From NCBI GenBank assembly GCA_945860375.1, contig CAMAQR010000005.1, forward strand, positions 62,001 to 126,000: DNA of 64,000 nucleotides, read 5' to 3'. Position 1 is the first letter of the stretch. Each line of letters opens with the position of its first letter. This document shows positions 29,701 through 39,698 of this stretch, piece after piece. Position numbers and translations under genes: made by a program. This stretch comes from Pseudorhodobacter antarcticus (GTDB lineage: Bacteria > Pseudomonadota > Alphaproteobacteria > Rhodobacterales > Rhodobacteraceae). The notes under the pieces are model-generated. The model worked only from the letters and a program-made list of their open reading frames with translations. It ran no database searches and was not told the origin of the DNA.

Positions 29701-30471
29701 CTAGATTCCAATGGCCCTGCGCATCAGGTTCAGGCCCGTTGCCACCAGCAAAACCTGAGTCCAGCGGCGAAACCGCGCCTGATCCAGACGGTCCTGAATC
29801 GCCAGCCCAAGGCTTTGCCCCAGCACCGCAGGCAACACCAAGGCCGCCGAAAACGCGGTGTTGGCGGGCGTCAGCAGTCCCGATTGCAGATGGGCGCCAA
29901 ACAGCACCGTTGCGCCCAGCAGGAACACCACACCCTGCACCCGGATGGTTTCCACCTTCTGAGCGCCGACCGACAGCAGATAGACCAACAAGGGCGGTCC
30001 CCAGACCCCTGACACGCCGCCATAAAGCCCACCAATTGCCCCCAAAACCCATTCGGCCCGGTTGCGGTGATGCAGCTGGAAGGCCAATTCGCGGCCTGCA
30101 AGCTGCAACGCGGCAAAAACGGTGATCGGCAGGCCCAACAGCAGCAGGAAGAGGTCTTGCGGAATGATCTGCACGAACTGCGCCGAGATCACGATGAAGA
30201 CCAAGGTCGCGATCAAGAAGCGGTGGTAGGCTTTTGCGCTGTCCCAAGCGGGCGCAACGCCTTGGCGGAAGGCTTGGCTGATGTTGGCGAACAGCGTCGG
30301 CAGGATCAGGCCCGACAGCGCCACCTCGGGCGACAGAAAGGACGAGAACGCCGATATCATGATCATCGGCATCGCAAAACCGACCGCGCCTTTGACAAAG
30401 CCTGCAAACAGGGTGATCGCCATCGCCGCCCAGAACGCCGGGGTCGACAGGCCCGCCATCACAAATTCCAT
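29701..30471 (-). CDS. TauE/SafE family sulfite exporter-like membrane protein
   Basis: The 256-residue protein has about eight hydrophobic segments and the family's repeated 'GFVKGAVGFAMPM' and 'LGAIGGLYGGVSGVWGPPLLVYLL' style motifs (given here in part). TauE/SafE proteins export sulfite, sulfoacetate or other small organic anions. No sulfur gene is adjacent, so the substrate is unknown. The start MEFVMAG at 30471 is preferred to the upstream in-frame ATG, which adds a basic non-membrane segment. Confidence 0.88.
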   Translation of the reverse strand: MEFVMAGLSTPAFWAAMAITLFAGFVKGAVGFAMPMIMISAFSSFLSPEVALSGLILPTLFANISQAFRQGVAPAWDSAKAYHRFLIATLVFIVISAQFVQIIPQDLFLLLLGLPITVFAALQLAGRELAFQLHHRNRAEWVLGAIGGLYGGVSGVWGPPLLVYLLSVGAQKVETIRVQGVVFLLGATVLFGAHLQSGLLTPANTAFSAALVLPAVLGQSLGLAIQDRLDQARFRRWTQVLLVATGLNLMRRAIGI

Positions 30472-30638
30472 CGTCGCCCCCGCTTTGCCCCCCTTCTTAG
30501 CCAAGGCGCTGCTGCACCGCACCCGAAAACGGCCGCGACATATTAAAACGGCGCGACGCACCTTGACGAAAGTATATTGCGCTGCAACTGCGAAGGGATT
30601 ACCTCATTCGCAACTGCAGATTCCGAAGGATACCTCGC

Positions 30639-32303
30639 ATGGCCCTTGATTCCCAAAGCACCCCTGCCGCCCTTTTGCCCAACCTGCTGACCCTGACGGC
30701 ACAGGCCCTGCCCGAGGTTGAGGCGCAGTTTTCGGTTGCGCGTGAAGCGTTGCGGGCCATGGTGACAGTGGGTGGCAAGGTGTCGGCGCAGGCATTGGAA
30801 GAGCATCAGTTTGCGGCGCACACGCTGTCTTGGCTGGCGACCTACACCGAGGCCTTGCGGCAGATGCAGGCTTGGGCGCTGCGCCTTTCGACGGACGGCA
30901 GATTCGGCGAGATGGAAGGTTTGATCCTGCAGATCGCCTTTGGCGAATATCTGAACCAGATTCACGGCGGCATTGCGATGTCTCAGGGCGAGGTCGCGCG
31001 GTTGCAGGACCTTGGGTTGACCCCTGACACAGCGGGCGCGGCGGCGGTTTGCCTTATGGCCACCGGGAACACCGTCACCACCCGCACAAGGTTGGTGGCG
31101 TTGATGCGCGACAATCAGGGGCGCGCGACCTTTGGCGTCACCGGCTTGGATGATGAATTGGAGATGATCCGCGACCAGTTCCGCCGCTTTGCCGATGAAA
31201 AGGTGGTGCCGCATGCCCATGGCTGGCATCTGCGCGATGAGTTGATCCCGATGGAAATCATCGAGGCCCTGGCCGAAATGGGCGTGTTTGGCCTGACCAT
31301 TCCTGAAGAGTTTGGCGGGTTCGGGCTGTCGAAGGCGTCGATGGTGGTGGTGTCGGAAGAGTTGTCGCGCGGGTACATTGGCGTCGGGTCTTTGGCGACG
31401 CGCACCGAGATTGCGGCGGAGTTGATCCTGTGCGGTGGGACGGATGCGCAAAAGGCGCATTGGCTGCCGGGGTTGGCGAGCGGTGCTATTTTGCCCACGG
31501 CGGTGTTCACCGAGCCAAACACCGGGTCTGACCTTGGGTCTTTGCGCACCCGCGCGGTGCAGGGCGCGGACGGTTGGGAAATTACGGGCAACAAGACCTG
31601 GATCACCCATGCCGCGCGCACCCATGTGATGACGTTGCTGGCGCGGACCGATCCTGACACCAACGATTATCGCGGGTTGTCGATGTTTCTGGCCGAAAAG
31701 ATGCCCGGCTCCGATGCGATCCCCTTCCCGACCCCCGGCATGACCGGCGGCGAGATTGAGGTGCTGGGCTATCGTGGCATGAAGGAATACGAGCTGGCCT
31801 TTGACGGGTTCAAGGTGGATGCCGCGAACCTGTTGGGCGGGGTGCCGGGTCAGGGTTTCAAGCAATTGATGCAGACCTTCGAATCAGCGCGCATCCAGAC
31901 GGCGGCGCGGGCGGTGGGCGTGGCGCAATCGGCGCTGGAAGTGGGGATGACCTACGCCGAGGACCGCAAGCAGTTCGGCAAGGCCTTGAGCGAATTTCCC
32001 CGCGTGTCGGGCAAACTGGCAATGATGGCGGTTGAAATCATGGTCGCGCGGCAACTGACCTATTTTTCGGCATGGCAGAAGGATCACGACAAGCGCTGCG
32101 ACCTTGAGGCCGGGATGGCCAAGCTGCTGGGCGCGCGGGTGGCTTGGGCCTGTGCGGACAATGCGTTGCAGATCCACGGCGGCAACGGCTTTGCGCTGGA
32201 GTATCAGATTTCGCGGATCCTGTGTGATGCGCGGATTTTGAACATCTTCGAGGGCGCGGCAGAGATTCAGGCGCAGGTGATTGCGCGGCGCTTGCTGGAT
32301 TAA
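30639..32303 (+). CDS. mcd: (2S)-Methylsuccinyl-CoA dehydrogenase (acyl-CoA dehydrogenase family)
   Basis: The 554-residue protein has an acyl-CoA dehydrogenase core (about residues 165-554) and an N-terminal extension of about 160 residues, the size and layout of Mcd of the ethylmalonyl-CoA pathway. Mcd oxidises methylsuccinyl-CoA to mesaconyl-CoA and passes electrons to ETF. FAD-site motifs 'AVFTEPNTGSDLGSLRTRA' in part, 'ITGNKTWITHA', and the C-terminal 'QIHGGNGFALEYQISR' and 'IFEGAAEIQAQVIARRLL' with the usual catalytic Glu are visible. Its stop overlaps the stop of the convergent exonuclease gene. Assignment as Mcd rests on length and N-terminal domain; a general acyl-CoA dehydrogenase is the alternative. 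Confidence 0.86.
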   Translation: MALDSQSTPAALLPNLLTLTAQALPEVEAQFSVAREALRAMVTVGGKVSAQALEEHQFAAHTLSWLATYTEALRQMQAWALRLSTDGRFGEMEGLILQIAFGEYLNQIHGGIAMSQGEVARLQDLGLTPDTAGAAAVCLMATGNTVTTRTRLVALMRDNQGRATFGVTGLDDELEMIRDQFRRFADEKVVPHAHGWHLRDELIPMEIIEALAEMGVFGLTIPEEFGGFGLSKASMVVVSEELSRGYIGVGSLATRTEIAAELILCGGTDAQKAHWLPGLASGAILPTAVFTEPNTGSDLGSLRTRAVQGADGWEITGNKTWITHAARTHVMTLLARTDPDTNDYRGLSMFLAEKMPGSDAIPFPTPGMTGGEIEVLGYRGMKEYELAFDGFKVDAANLLGGVPGQGFKQLMQTFESARIQTAARAVGVAQSALEVGMTYAEDRKQFGKALSEFPRVSGKLAMMAVEIMVARQLTYFSAWQKDHDKRCDLEAGMAKLLGARVAWACADNALQIHGGNGFALEYQISRILCDARILNIFEGAAEIQAQVIARRLLD

Positions 32304-32893
32304 TCCTGAAGAACAGGCGCGGGTTTGAGTTTGGGCAGGTATGTCTCGACCAATGAGCGCTGCAGCTTTTCTTCGGCCAGCAGCACCACTTGGGCGGCGG
32401 CGCGGGCATCTTCGCCGGCGTCGTGGTGATCAAATTCGAGTGACAGTTGTTTCTTCAGGTGGCCGAGGCCGTGGCCGCCGCTGCCCAGCCATTCCGGCCA
32501 GGCCTTGCGGGCGATGGTGACGGAATTCACCCAGATCATCGGCGGCAGGGTCAAGGCATGCTGCGCGGCGGCGGCGTTCACCGCGCGCTGGTCAAAGGTG
32601 GAATGCTGCACCAGCGGATGGCGGGTCATCAGCGGGGCCAGATGGGCCATGACGGCGGCAAAGTCGGGCTGGCCTTGGGTTTTGGCGGCGGAAATCCCGT
32701 GCAGTTGGGTGTTGAAAGCCGCGTAATCACAAAGCGGGTCCACCAGCACGCTGAACGTGTCGATGCGGCCGAAGTGATCGACGCAGGCGAACCCCATCTG
32801 GCAAATGCTGTGCGCGGCATTGTTGGCGGTTTCGACATCGAAGGCCACAAAGCGGTAATGGTCGAAATTGGCGACAACGGCAGCGGGCAGCAT
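32300..32893 (-). CDS. DnaQ-like 3'-5' exonuclease
   Basis: The 197-residue protein is a DEDDh exonuclease: ExoI 'FVAFDVETAN' with the Asp-Glu pair near residues 18-20, 'QLHGIS', 'HSTFDQRAV' for ExoII, and 'HHDAGEDARAAA' for ExoIII with the catalytic His and final Asp. It resembles stand-alone epsilon-like exonucleases. The ATG overlaps the stop of the upstream MFS gene (ATGA), so they are coupled. The longer upstream frame is the antisense of the transporter and is not used. Confidence 0.88.
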   Translation of the reverse strand: MLPAAVVANFDHYRFVAFDVETANNAAHSICQMGFACVDHFGRIDTFSVLVDPLCDYAAFNTQLHGISAAKTQGQPDFAAVMAHLAPLMTRHPLVQHSTFDQRAVNAAAAQHALTLPPMIWVNSVTIARKAWPEWLGSGGHGLGHLKKQLSLEFDHHDAGEDARAAAQVVLLAEEKLQRSLVETYLPKLKPAPVLQD

Positions 32894-34110
32894 CACGCCC
32901 CGCCCCGCGAAGGACGCAGGCTGCCCAAGCGGGGGTGCAAGCGGCCCGCGATGGCGAAAGCGGTCAGCAGACCCAGTCCGGCGGCGGCGAAAACCCCGGG
33001 CAAGGGTGCCACCAACAGCACCAGCCACGCGGCGCCGGGCGTCAGGATGCCCGACACGTCGCGAAAGCTGGAGTAGACCGCCGACATCTCGGTGCGTTCC
33101 GATGGTTTGACGGCCATCATGAAGGGCAGGCCCCCGACAACATCCAGCAGCACCAGAAAGATCGAGGCCGAGGCCATGAGCAGCACCGTGCCCCAGGGCA
33201 GGCTGGACGACAGATAGGACGCCATGAACAGTGATCCGCAAATGCCGAAGCCGAACCTCACCGTTACCCGCACGGACCGGCGGCGCACGGCGCGCAGCAT
33301 CAGAGGTGACCCGAACAGCAGCGCATTGGTGATCGACAAGGCGATGCCGCCTACCTTGTCGCCCAAGCCATTCTCGATGCAGAAAATCGGCAGGTAGACG
33401 ACATAGACCCACCAGCCACAGGACCGCATCACGGCGAAAAGCCAGCCTGCGATCAGGCGCGGCTGTGCGAAAAACCGCCCCAGATAGGCCAAGGGGTTCA
33501 ACGCCGGGCCGCGCGCTTTGGCGATTTGTTTGCCATTGCCCAACCGCAGGACCCAGAAGGTGGTCAGCAGCACCAAAGCAAACACCCCCGCAAGAAGGAA
33601 TGGCGCGGGGGGCCAAAGATCGTGCAGCCAAACCCCCAGCATCGGCCCGATCGCCCAAGGTGCCGCCGAATAGACCATCTGCGTCGATTGCACCCGGCCC
33701 AGATCCTCGCGTTTGATATAATCCAGCACATAGGCGTTGAAGCACACAAAGGTCGTCGCCGTCGCCATGGCGTTGCACACCACCGACAGCGGCACCGAAG
33801 TGGGTGTGCCCCAGATTGCCAAAGCCATCCCGGCGAAATAGAGCCCACAGCCCAGCGAGAACATCCAGCGGCGCGGCACATAACTGGTGGCCCAAGGCAC
33901 CATCAGCCCCCAGATCAGCGCCACGATTCCGGCGATAAAATAGGCCGAGGACGTCGATTCGGCATCCCCGAGCGCGTGGTAAACAGTCAAAGGCATCGCA
34001 GAAATCAAGGTGCCACGAACGGCGGCCTCCAGCCCTGCCAGTAGGGCAAAATGCTGCGCTTTCGGGGCGGGCGTATGCGCAAGCGCGATCGGGATGTCAT
34101 TGACGGCCAT
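32893..34110 (-). CDS. Major facilitator superfamily transporter
   Basis: From MAVNDIP at 34110 the protein has 405 residues and about twelve membrane segments, with no water-soluble domain. Typical features are a basic loop after the third helix ('SYVPRRWMF') and a long central loop ('RLGNGKQIAKARGPALNP'). The substrate is not identifiable. The stop overlaps the exonuclease start. An upstream in-frame ATG at 34197 overlaps the 3' end of recO and adds a basic tail, so it is less likely. Confidence 0.87.
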   Translation of the reverse strand: MAVNDIPIALAHTPAPKAQHFALLAGLEAAVRGTLISAMPLTVYHALGDAESTSSAYFIAGIVALIWGLMVPWATSYVPRRWMFSLGCGLYFAGMALAIWGTPTSVPLSVVCNAMATATTFVCFNAYVLDYIKREDLGRVQSTQMVYSAAPWAIGPMLGVWLHDLWPPAPFLLAGVFALVLLTTFWVLRLGNGKQIAKARGPALNPLAYLGRFFAQPRLIAGWLFAVMRSCGWWVYVVYLPIFCIENGLGDKVGGIALSITNALLFGSPLMLRAVRRRSVRVTVRFGFGICGSLFMASYLSSSLPWGTVLLMASASIFLVLLDVVGGLPFMMAVKPSERTEMSAVYSSFRDVSGILTPGAAWLVLLVAPLPGVFAAAGLGLLTAFAIAGRLHPRLGSLRPSRGGA

Positions 34111-34180
34111 GATCGTGCCAGTTGGACCCTGCACCCTTATGCGGTCTGTGCCGGACGCGACAGATCGCGCCGATCCGCGA

Positions 34181-34912
34181 CTATTTGGCCGCCTCACGCA
34201 GCAGCAAATCCATCAGGCGCGACCGCGCTTCGGGCAGGTTGCGGCCGTTGAGAACCGGCTCCAGCCCGCGGTTGAGAAAATGCCCAGTCACGGCCAGCCC
34301 CTGCACCAGTTCTGTCCCCAGCGCGGGCCCCTGCCCCAGCATCACCTGCGGCAAAGGCAGCAGGCGCGCGGCCCAATCGCCCGCACCCGCCCGGCTGACG
34401 GCGCGCCCGGTCTTTGGGCTGACATAGGCCAGATCGTCGCGCGTGCCGGTGACAGCGCAACTGGACAAGTCCAGCCCATAGCCCAACTCATCCAGCAGCA
34501 GCAGCTCCCAGCGCAGATAATCGGCGGGCCAATCCGACCCAGCCGCCATTTTGTCCAGCAAAGCCATGGTCATACGCCACAAAATCGGGTGCGACTGTCG
34601 TTCGGGCAAGGCCACATGCAGCAAGGCACAGACCGCATTCAGCCCGGCGAGGCCCAGACGATCCGCCAAGATCGCGGCCCGACTGCGCAGGGGTTCGGCG
34701 GTGAAGGCGCCGATGTGATCCTCCAGCCGCGCGCGCCATGTCACGTCAAGCTGACTGCCCGGCTGCAACGTCGCCGCCATCTTGCGCGAGGCCCCGCCCC
34801 GCACAACTCCGGCATGACGCCCATGCGCCGCCGTGAACACTTCGATGATCGCGGCACTTTCGCCGTGCAACCGCACCGACAACAGCGCGCCTTCGTCCCG
34901 CCACTCCATCAT
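34181..34912 (-). CDS. recO: DNA repair protein RecO
   Basis: The 243-residue protein has the RecO N-terminal OB fold ('[22 protein letters not shown]', read in part) and the alpha-helical C-terminal part with '[20 protein letters not shown]' in part. RecO mediates RecA loading on SSB-coated DNA with RecR. Only one of the Cys positions of zinc-binding RecO variants is kept, as in many alphaproteobacteria. It is the distal gene of the era-DUF1491-recO stretch. Confidence 0.93.
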   Translation of the reverse strand: MMEWRDEGALLSVRLHGESAAIIEVFTAAHGRHAGVVRGGASRKMAATLQPGSQLDVTWRARLEDHIGAFTAEPLRSRAAILADRLGLAGLNAVCALLHVALPERQSHPILWRMTMALLDKMAAGSDWPADYLRWELLLLDELGYGLDLSSCAVTGTRDDLAYVSPKTGRAVSRAGAGDWAARLLPLPQVMLGQGPALGTELVQGLAVTGHFLNRGLEPVLNGRNLPEARSRLMDLLLREAAK

Positions 34913-34939
34913 GGGCGGACTATCGGGCGGGCGGGCGGA

Positions 34940-35275
34940 TCAGTCCAGCCCCTGTTGATCGAGCAGAGTGCGGCCCTGACGATCCTCAACTTCGATGATC
35001 CACAGATCGGGGTCGCGGGCGCGCTGACGTTTCAGCAGCGCGTCCACCTCGGATTCGGGGCCAGCGGCCAGAGTTACCCAAACCCGGCGTTCGGTTTGCA
35101 GATCGAATGACCGTTGAAAAGCCTGCGCCTGACCGTCCAGCGTTGCCAGTTTCACAACCACGGCCCCGGCGGTGTCATCGCCGCGCGCCGTCACATAATG
35201 CGCAATATCCGACAGCCTAAGCCGGGTCAGATAGGCCGCAACCCAGATGCCAGAGGCCAGACGGGCAGCTGTCAC
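34940..35275 (-). CDS. DUF1491 family protein
   Basis: The 111-residue protein matches DUF1491: N-terminal 'LASGIWVAAYLTRLRL', 'GAVVVKLATLDGQA' and 'RARDPDLWIIEVEDR'. The function is unknown. In many alphaproteobacteria the gene sits next to era and recO, as here. The start overlaps the era stop by four bases, indicating translational coupling. There is no signal peptide. Confidence 0.88.
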   Translation of the reverse strand: MTAARLASGIWVAAYLTRLRLSDIAHYVTARGDDTAGAVVVKLATLDGQAQAFQRSFDLQTERRVWVTLAAGPESEVDALLKRQRARDPDLWIIEVEDRQGRTLLDQQGLD

Positions 35276-36219
35276 ACGTTGCCGTCTTTGAAATCGAGAC
35301 CCATTTCGGTGTAACGCTCGGGCTCATCCTGCCAGTTTTCGCGGACTTTCACCTGCAGGAACAGATGCACGGTGCGGCCCAGAAATTCGGAAATATCGGC
35401 GCGCGAGGATTGACCGATGCCCTTGATCGTTTCGCCCTTGTTGCCCAGAACGATGCCCTTGTGACCATCGCGCGACACATAGATGATCTGGTCAATCCGC
35501 GTGCTGCCATCGGGTTTGTCCTCCCATTTTTCGGTTTCCACCGTCAGTTGGTAGGGCAATTCTTCGTGCAAACGCAGGGTCAGCTTTTCGCGGGTCATCT
35601 CGGCGGCAATCATCCGCATCGGCAGGTCGGCGATCTGATCTTCGGGGTAAAACCAAGGCCCGGCGGGCAGTTGATCCGCCAGCCATTCGCGCAAATCCTT
35701 GACGCCATAGCCTTTTTCAGCGGAAATCATGAAGGTTTTGGCGAAGGGAAAGGCGGTGTTCATCTTTTCGGCCAAGGCCAGCAGCACTTCGGCCTTCACC
35801 CGGTCGATCTTGTTGATCGCCAGCGCCACCTGAATGCCCTGCGGGATCTGGTCCTTCATGCGGTCGATGATGCTTTCCACGCCTTCGGTCAGGCCCCGGT
35901 TCGCCTCGATCAGCAGCACGATCAGATCGGCGTCGGCGGCACCGCCCCAGGCGGCCTTGACCATGGCGCGATCCAAGCGGCGGCGCGGGCGGAACAGGCC
36001 GGGGGTGTCGACGAAGACGATCTGCGCGGCCCCCTCCATCGCCACGCCGCGAATGCGGGTGCGGGTGGTCTGTACCTTGTGGGTGACGATCGACACTTTC
36101 GCGCCGACCATGCGGTTGAGCAGCGTCGATTTGCCCGCGTTCGGCTCACCGATCAGGGCAACAAACCCGGCGCGGGTGCCGGGGCCGTCGGGCATGCGGG
36201 CGAGTGGGGCGTCAGTCAT
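35272..36219 (-). CDS. era: GTPase Era
   Basis: The 315-residue GTPase binds 16S rRNA near its 3' end and helps 30S maturation. G1 '[12 protein letters not shown]', G3 'DTPG', G4 'NKID' and G5 'SAEKG' are visible, and the C-terminal KH domain has '[13 protein letters not shown]' and '[13 protein letters not shown]'. The ATG at 36219 is inside the end of rnc (eight-base overlap), so the two are coupled. The longer frame upstream is rnc in another frame. Confidence 0.97.
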   Translation of the reverse strand: MTDAPLARMPDGPGTRAGFVALIGEPNAGKSTLLNRMVGAKVSIVTHKVQTTRTRIRGVAMEGAAQIVFVDTPGLFRPRRRLDRAMVKAAWGGAADADLIVLLIEANRGLTEGVESIIDRMKDQIPQGIQVALAINKIDRVKAEVLLALAEKMNTAFPFAKTFMISAEKGYGVKDLREWLADQLPAGPWFYPEDQIADLPMRMIAAEMTREKLTLRLHEELPYQLTVETEKWEDKPDGSTRIDQIIYVSRDGHKGIVLGNKGETIKGIGQSSRADISEFLGRTVHLFLQVKVRENWQDEPERYTEMGLDFKDGNV

Positions 36220-36901
36220 CAGAATTCTCCATCCGGGCCAGAAGGGCGCGGGCTGCGGCCTGTTCGGCCACGCGTTTCGATCCGGCGCGGGCGTGTTCGG
36301 CCTCGCCGCTTGCCAGTTGCACCTCGACGGTGAACATTGGCTGATGGTCAGGGCCTTCACGGCCTTGTTCGGTGTAGAGGGGCGGCGGCATGCCGCGCGC
36401 CTGCGCCCATTCTTGCAGTGAGGTTTTCGGGTCGCGGGCGTCTTGTTCGACCGCGCCGATGCGGTTGTCCCACAGCCGCAGGATCAGGGCGCGGGCGGCG
36501 TCAAAACCGCCGTCTTGATAAACGGCGGCAATCACCGCCTCCATCGCGTCGCCCAGCAGCGCCTCTTTGCGACGGCCCCCGGACAGCATTTCGGAGCGGC
36601 CGAGTTTCAGCACATCGCCCAGACCGACATCGCGGGCAACTTCGGCGCAGGTTTCCTTGCGCACCAGCGCGTTGAAGCGGGGGGCGAGCTGGCCTTCTGA
36701 CGCGGCGGTGTCGGCGATCAGCAGCGCCTCGGCCATCACCAGACCCAGCACGCGGTCGCCCAGAAATTCCAGCCGCTGGTTGTCTGGTCTTGTGGGTGAG
36801 GACAGTGACGCATGCGTCACCGCGCGCAGCAGCAATTCGGGCGTGCGGAACGGATGCCCGATGCGCGCCTCAAATGCCCGAAGTTCCGTCGAAAGCCGCA
36901 C
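36212..36901 (-). CDS. rnc: Ribonuclease III
   Basis: The 229-residue double-strand RNase has the catalytic signature '[15 protein letters not shown]' with its acidic residues, '[14 protein letters not shown]' and a C-terminal dsRNA-binding domain ('[14 protein letters not shown]' and '[15 protein letters not shown]'). I choose the GTG at 36901 because AGGA lies six bases before it and it follows the lepB stop; an in-frame ATG at 36946 would overlap lepB by 37 bases. It processes rRNA and structured transcripts. It is coupled to era. Confidence 0.95.
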   Translation of the reverse strand: MRLSTELRAFEARIGHPFRTPELLLRAVTHASLSSPTRPDNQRLEFLGDRVLGLVMAEALLIADTAASEGQLAPRFNALVRKETCAEVARDVGLGDVLKLGRSEMLSGGRRKEALLGDAMEAVIAAVYQDGGFDAARALILRLWDNRIGAVEQDARDPKTSLQEWAQARGMPPPLYTEQGREGPDHQPMFTVEVQLASGEAEHARAGSKRVAEQAAARALLARMENSDD

Positions 36902-36909
36902 GCGCCGTC

Positions 36910-37698
36910 CTATTCCACCGCTTTGAAGTAACGGTCTGACCGCCAAGTCCAGAAATACAGCATCGAGGTGCCCGCGGACGAGAACATGATCCGGTCCGCG
37001 CGGCCGATCAGGAATTCGGCAGGCACAAAGCCAACGCCACCCACGGCTTGGGCAAAGCGGCTGTCCTGTGAATTGTCGCGGTTGTCACCCATGAAGAAAT
37101 AATTGCCTGCAGGCACGGTGAACACATCGGTGTTGTCGGCAAAACCATCGGGTTCAATGTTCAGAACAGTATGGCTGCGGCCTTCGGGCAGGGTTTCAAT
37201 CGACCGCGACTTTGAACAGATCGCGCCATCACCGACCACGTCGTTTTCGCAGCGCGGGCGGTTTTTCATCGGGCCTTGCGGCTCCATCCGTTCTTCAAAC
37301 ACGCCATCTGGTGTTTGAGGGGCCGCTGCGCCGTTGATGTAAAGCACGCCGTCTTTGACCTGAATGGTGTCGCCGGGCAGACCGATCAGGCGCTTGACCA
37401 TGTCGGAGCCGTTGACCGGGTGGCGAAACACCACCACATCGCCCCGGACAGGTTCAGAGGCCAGAATCCGGCCCGAAATGGGGCAAAGCGCGAAGGGGCA
37501 GGAGTATTTCGAATAGCCATAGGCCATCTTGTTGACGAAGATGAAATCCCCGATCAGCAGGGTGCTTTTCATCGACTCGGACGGAATCCAGAATGGCTGA
37601 AAGAACAAAGACCGGAACAGACCCGCGATCAGCAGCGCGTAGACCACGGTTTTCACCGTTTCCAGAATGCCGCCTTCACTGTTTGCCTTGCTGGCCAT
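36910..37698 (-). CDS. lepB: Signal peptidase I
   Basis: The 262-residue membrane protease removes signal peptides from exported proteins. The N-terminal membrane helix lies near residues 15-35, the catalytic Ser42 is in '[11 protein letters not shown]' and the general-base Lys102 in '[11 protein letters not shown]'; 'GDVVVFRHP' and the C-terminal '[15 protein letters not shown]' are family boxes. It is between acpS and rnc, the usual alphaproteobacterial order. Confidence 0.97.
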   Translation of the reverse strand: MASKANSEGGILETVKTVVYALLIAGLFRSLFFQPFWIPSESMKSTLLIGDFIFVNKMAYGYSKYSCPFALCPISGRILASEPVRGDVVVFRHPVNGSDMVKRLIGLPGDTIQVKDGVLYINGAAAPQTPDGVFEERMEPQGPMKNRPRCENDVVGDGAICSKSRSIETLPEGRSHTVLNIEPDGFADNTDVFTVPAGNYFFMGDNRDNSQDSRFAQAVGGVGFVPAEFLIGRADRIMFSSAGTSMLYFWTWRSDRYFKAVE

Positions 37699-37756
37699 GG
37701 GTCGTTTCCTTGTAAGGTTTGGCGCTACATGCGCGCGGGCGGGACTTTAGTCAAGT

Positions 37757-38176
37757 TCACGCAGGCGCGTTGGCAGGGATCGGGCGGGCCTCTATCACCA
37801 CAAAGGCCTGCGCCCATGGATGATCATCGGTCAGGGTGACATGGATCAACGCGGAATGCCCCGGCGGAGTCATCTGCGCCAGCCGCTCTGCCGCCCATCC
37901 GGTCAGGTGCATCACGGGTTGGCCCGAGTGCAGGTTCGACACCGCCATATCCTTCCACGCGATCCCCATCCGCAAGCCAGTGCCCAGCGCCTTGGAACAA
38001 GCCTCTTTCGCGGCCCAGCGTTTGGCATAGGTGGCGGCGATGGCGCGCGGGCGGCTTTCGGCTTTGCGCTGTTCATGATCGGTAAAGACGCGGGTTTTGA
38101 AACGGTCCCCAAAGCGGGCCAGCGTGGATTCTATCCGGTCGATGTTCGCAAGGTCGGACCCGATGCCAAGAATCAT
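37757..38176 (-). CDS. acpS: Holo-[acyl-carrier-protein] synthase
   Basis: The 139-residue enzyme attaches 4'-phosphopantetheine to acyl carrier protein. The magnesium-binding D8 in '[11 protein letters not shown]' and E58 in '[16 protein letters not shown]' are present, and the length is typical. It lies between pdxJ and lepB on the same strand. Confidence 0.96.
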   Translation of the reverse strand: MILGIGSDLANIDRIESTLARFGDRFKTRVFTDHEQRKAESRPRAIAATYAKRWAAKEACSKALGTGLRMGIAWKDMAVSNLHSGQPVMHLTGWAAERLAQMTPPGHSALIHVTLTDDHPWAQAFVVIEARPIPANAPA

Positions 38177-38213
38177 CGGCGCAAGGCCTTGCGGTTTGGC
38201 ACGGGCGCCACGG

Positions 38214-38957
38214 CTACAGACCCCGCGCCTGATCCATCAGACGGCGCATTTCTTCGATCGCGGGGCCGAGGCCGACATAGACCGCCTCGCCGATCAGGAA
38301 ATGGCCGATGTTCAGCTCTCGCACTTGCGGAATGGCCGCGATGGCGGCGACGTTGTCGTAGGTCAGGCCGTGGCCCGCGTGAACCTCAAGCCCCAAACTG
38401 TCGGCAAGGGCTGCGCCTTTGACCAAAGCGGCGCGTTCGGCGTCAGCCTCGGCCATCCGGCCTTCGGCGTGCAGTTCGGAGTAAAGCCCGGTGTGCAGTT
38501 CGACCACAGCGGCACCGATGCGGGCGGATGCCTCTATCTGGCGGGGGTCATGGCTGATGAACATGGAAATCCGGCAGCCGGCATCGCGCAGAGGGGCGAT
38601 GTAATGGGCGAGACGGTTTTCGTCGCCTGCGACATCAAGCCCACCCTCGGTGGTGCGTTCTTCGCGCTTTTCGGGCACGAGACAGACCGCATGCGGACGC
38701 AAGCGCAGCACGATTTCGGCCATTTCATCGGTCGCGGCGCATTCAAAGTTCAAGGGAATGCCGATGCCTGCCCGCAGCGCCTCCATGTCCGCATCGCGAA
38801 TATGGCGGCGGTCTTCACGCAGATGGGCGGTGATGCCGTCGGCACCTGCCGCCTCGGCCAGCAAGGCCGCCCGCAACGGATCAGGCCAGACCGAGCCACG
38901 CGCATTGCGCACAGTGGCAACGTGGTCGATGTTGATGCCCAGTCTTTGCTTTTCCAT
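38214..38957 (-). CDS. pdxJ: Pyridoxine 5'-phosphate synthase
   Basis: The 247-residue TIM-barrel enzyme condenses 1-deoxyxylulose 5-phosphate with 3-amino-2-oxopropyl phosphate, the last step of the DXP-dependent vitamin B6 route. The N-terminal '[16 protein letters not shown]', '[17 protein letters not shown]' and '[16 protein letters not shown]' are characteristic. The ATG at 38957 gives family length; the frame continues upstream into the DUF2062 gene. Confidence 0.96.
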   Translation of the reverse strand: MEKQRLGINIDHVATVRNARGSVWPDPLRAALLAEAAGADGITAHLREDRRHIRDADMEALRAGIGIPLNFECAATDEMAEIVLRLRPHAVCLVPEKREERTTEGGLDVAGDENRLAHYIAPLRDAGCRISMFISHDPRQIEASARIGAAVVELHTGLYSELHAEGRMAEADAERAALVKGAALADSLGLEVHAGHGLTYDNVAAIAAIPQVRELNIGHFLIGEAVYVGLGPAIEEMRRLMDQARGL

Positions 38958-38967
38958 TGTCTTTTCC

Positions 38968-39666
38968 TTAGGTTGTCGGGCCGTCGCCCTCACCCTTTTC
39001 ATGCTCACGGTGCGGGCGCAGGCGGGCGGCTGCATCAACCAAAGCCACCTTCAGCTTGTGCCGCCGCTCGCGGCGTTCATCAGCTTTGGCATGACGGGCC
39101 TTTTGATAGGCCTGCACCACCGGAATGGTGACATAATACGCCACCAGAGAAATCACGATGCCAGGGATCAGCGCGCCGATGAAATAGGGCAAATAGATGT
39201 CGTGCCAGAACTGAAGCAGGCCACCCCATTGCATGCGGTCCTCGGTGAAGATGGCTTCGATGTTGCGCCACAGATCCTGGCCCGCACGGCCAAAGGCGCG
39301 GCCGATTTCGCCCGCCGAAAGCGGGGCCTCTACCCCCAACAGCCAGTGGCCAAGCGACATCGCAAACACCGCGAAGAACGGTGTGGTGATGGGGTTGGTG
39401 TTGAACGTACCCAGCAAGGCCGCCAACACATTACCGCGCATCAGACGCGCCGCAGCCCAAGCGCCCGCGAACTGCAATCCCGGCAGCGGCAAGAACCCGA
39501 TCAGCGACCCGGCAAAGATGCCACGGGCGATTCGGTGCGGCTCGTCGGGGAGACGACTCATGCGGTGCATGACATAGCGCGTGGCCCTGCGAAATCCACC
39601 CCGAGGGTAGATCATCTCACGCAGCCACGCGAGCCAGCCCAACGGTTTGCGACGCTTGAAGACCAC
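38968..39666 (-). CDS. DUF2062 membrane protein
   Basis: The 232-residue protein has the DUF2062 pattern: '[19 protein letters not shown]', '[21 protein letters not shown]' in part, and three to four hydrophobic segments, followed by a basic cytoplasmic tail rich in Arg/Lys. Function is unknown; family members are inner-membrane proteins sometimes fused to glycosyltransferases. It lies between rel and pdxJ in the same direction. Confidence 0.9.
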   Translation of the reverse strand: MVFKRRKPLGWLAWLREMIYPRGGFRRATRYVMHRMSRLPDEPHRIARGIFAGSLIGFLPLPGLQFAGAWAAARLMRGNVLAALLGTFNTNPITTPFFAVFAMSLGHWLLGVEAPLSAGEIGRAFGRAGQDLWRNIEAIFTEDRMQWGGLLQFWHDIYLPYFIGALIPGIVISLVAYYVTIPVVQAYQKARHAKADERRERRHKLKVALVDAAARLRPHREHEKGEGDGPTT

Positions 39667-39698
39667 TTTGGCCTTGTCCTTCCTAATCCCCGATAAGG

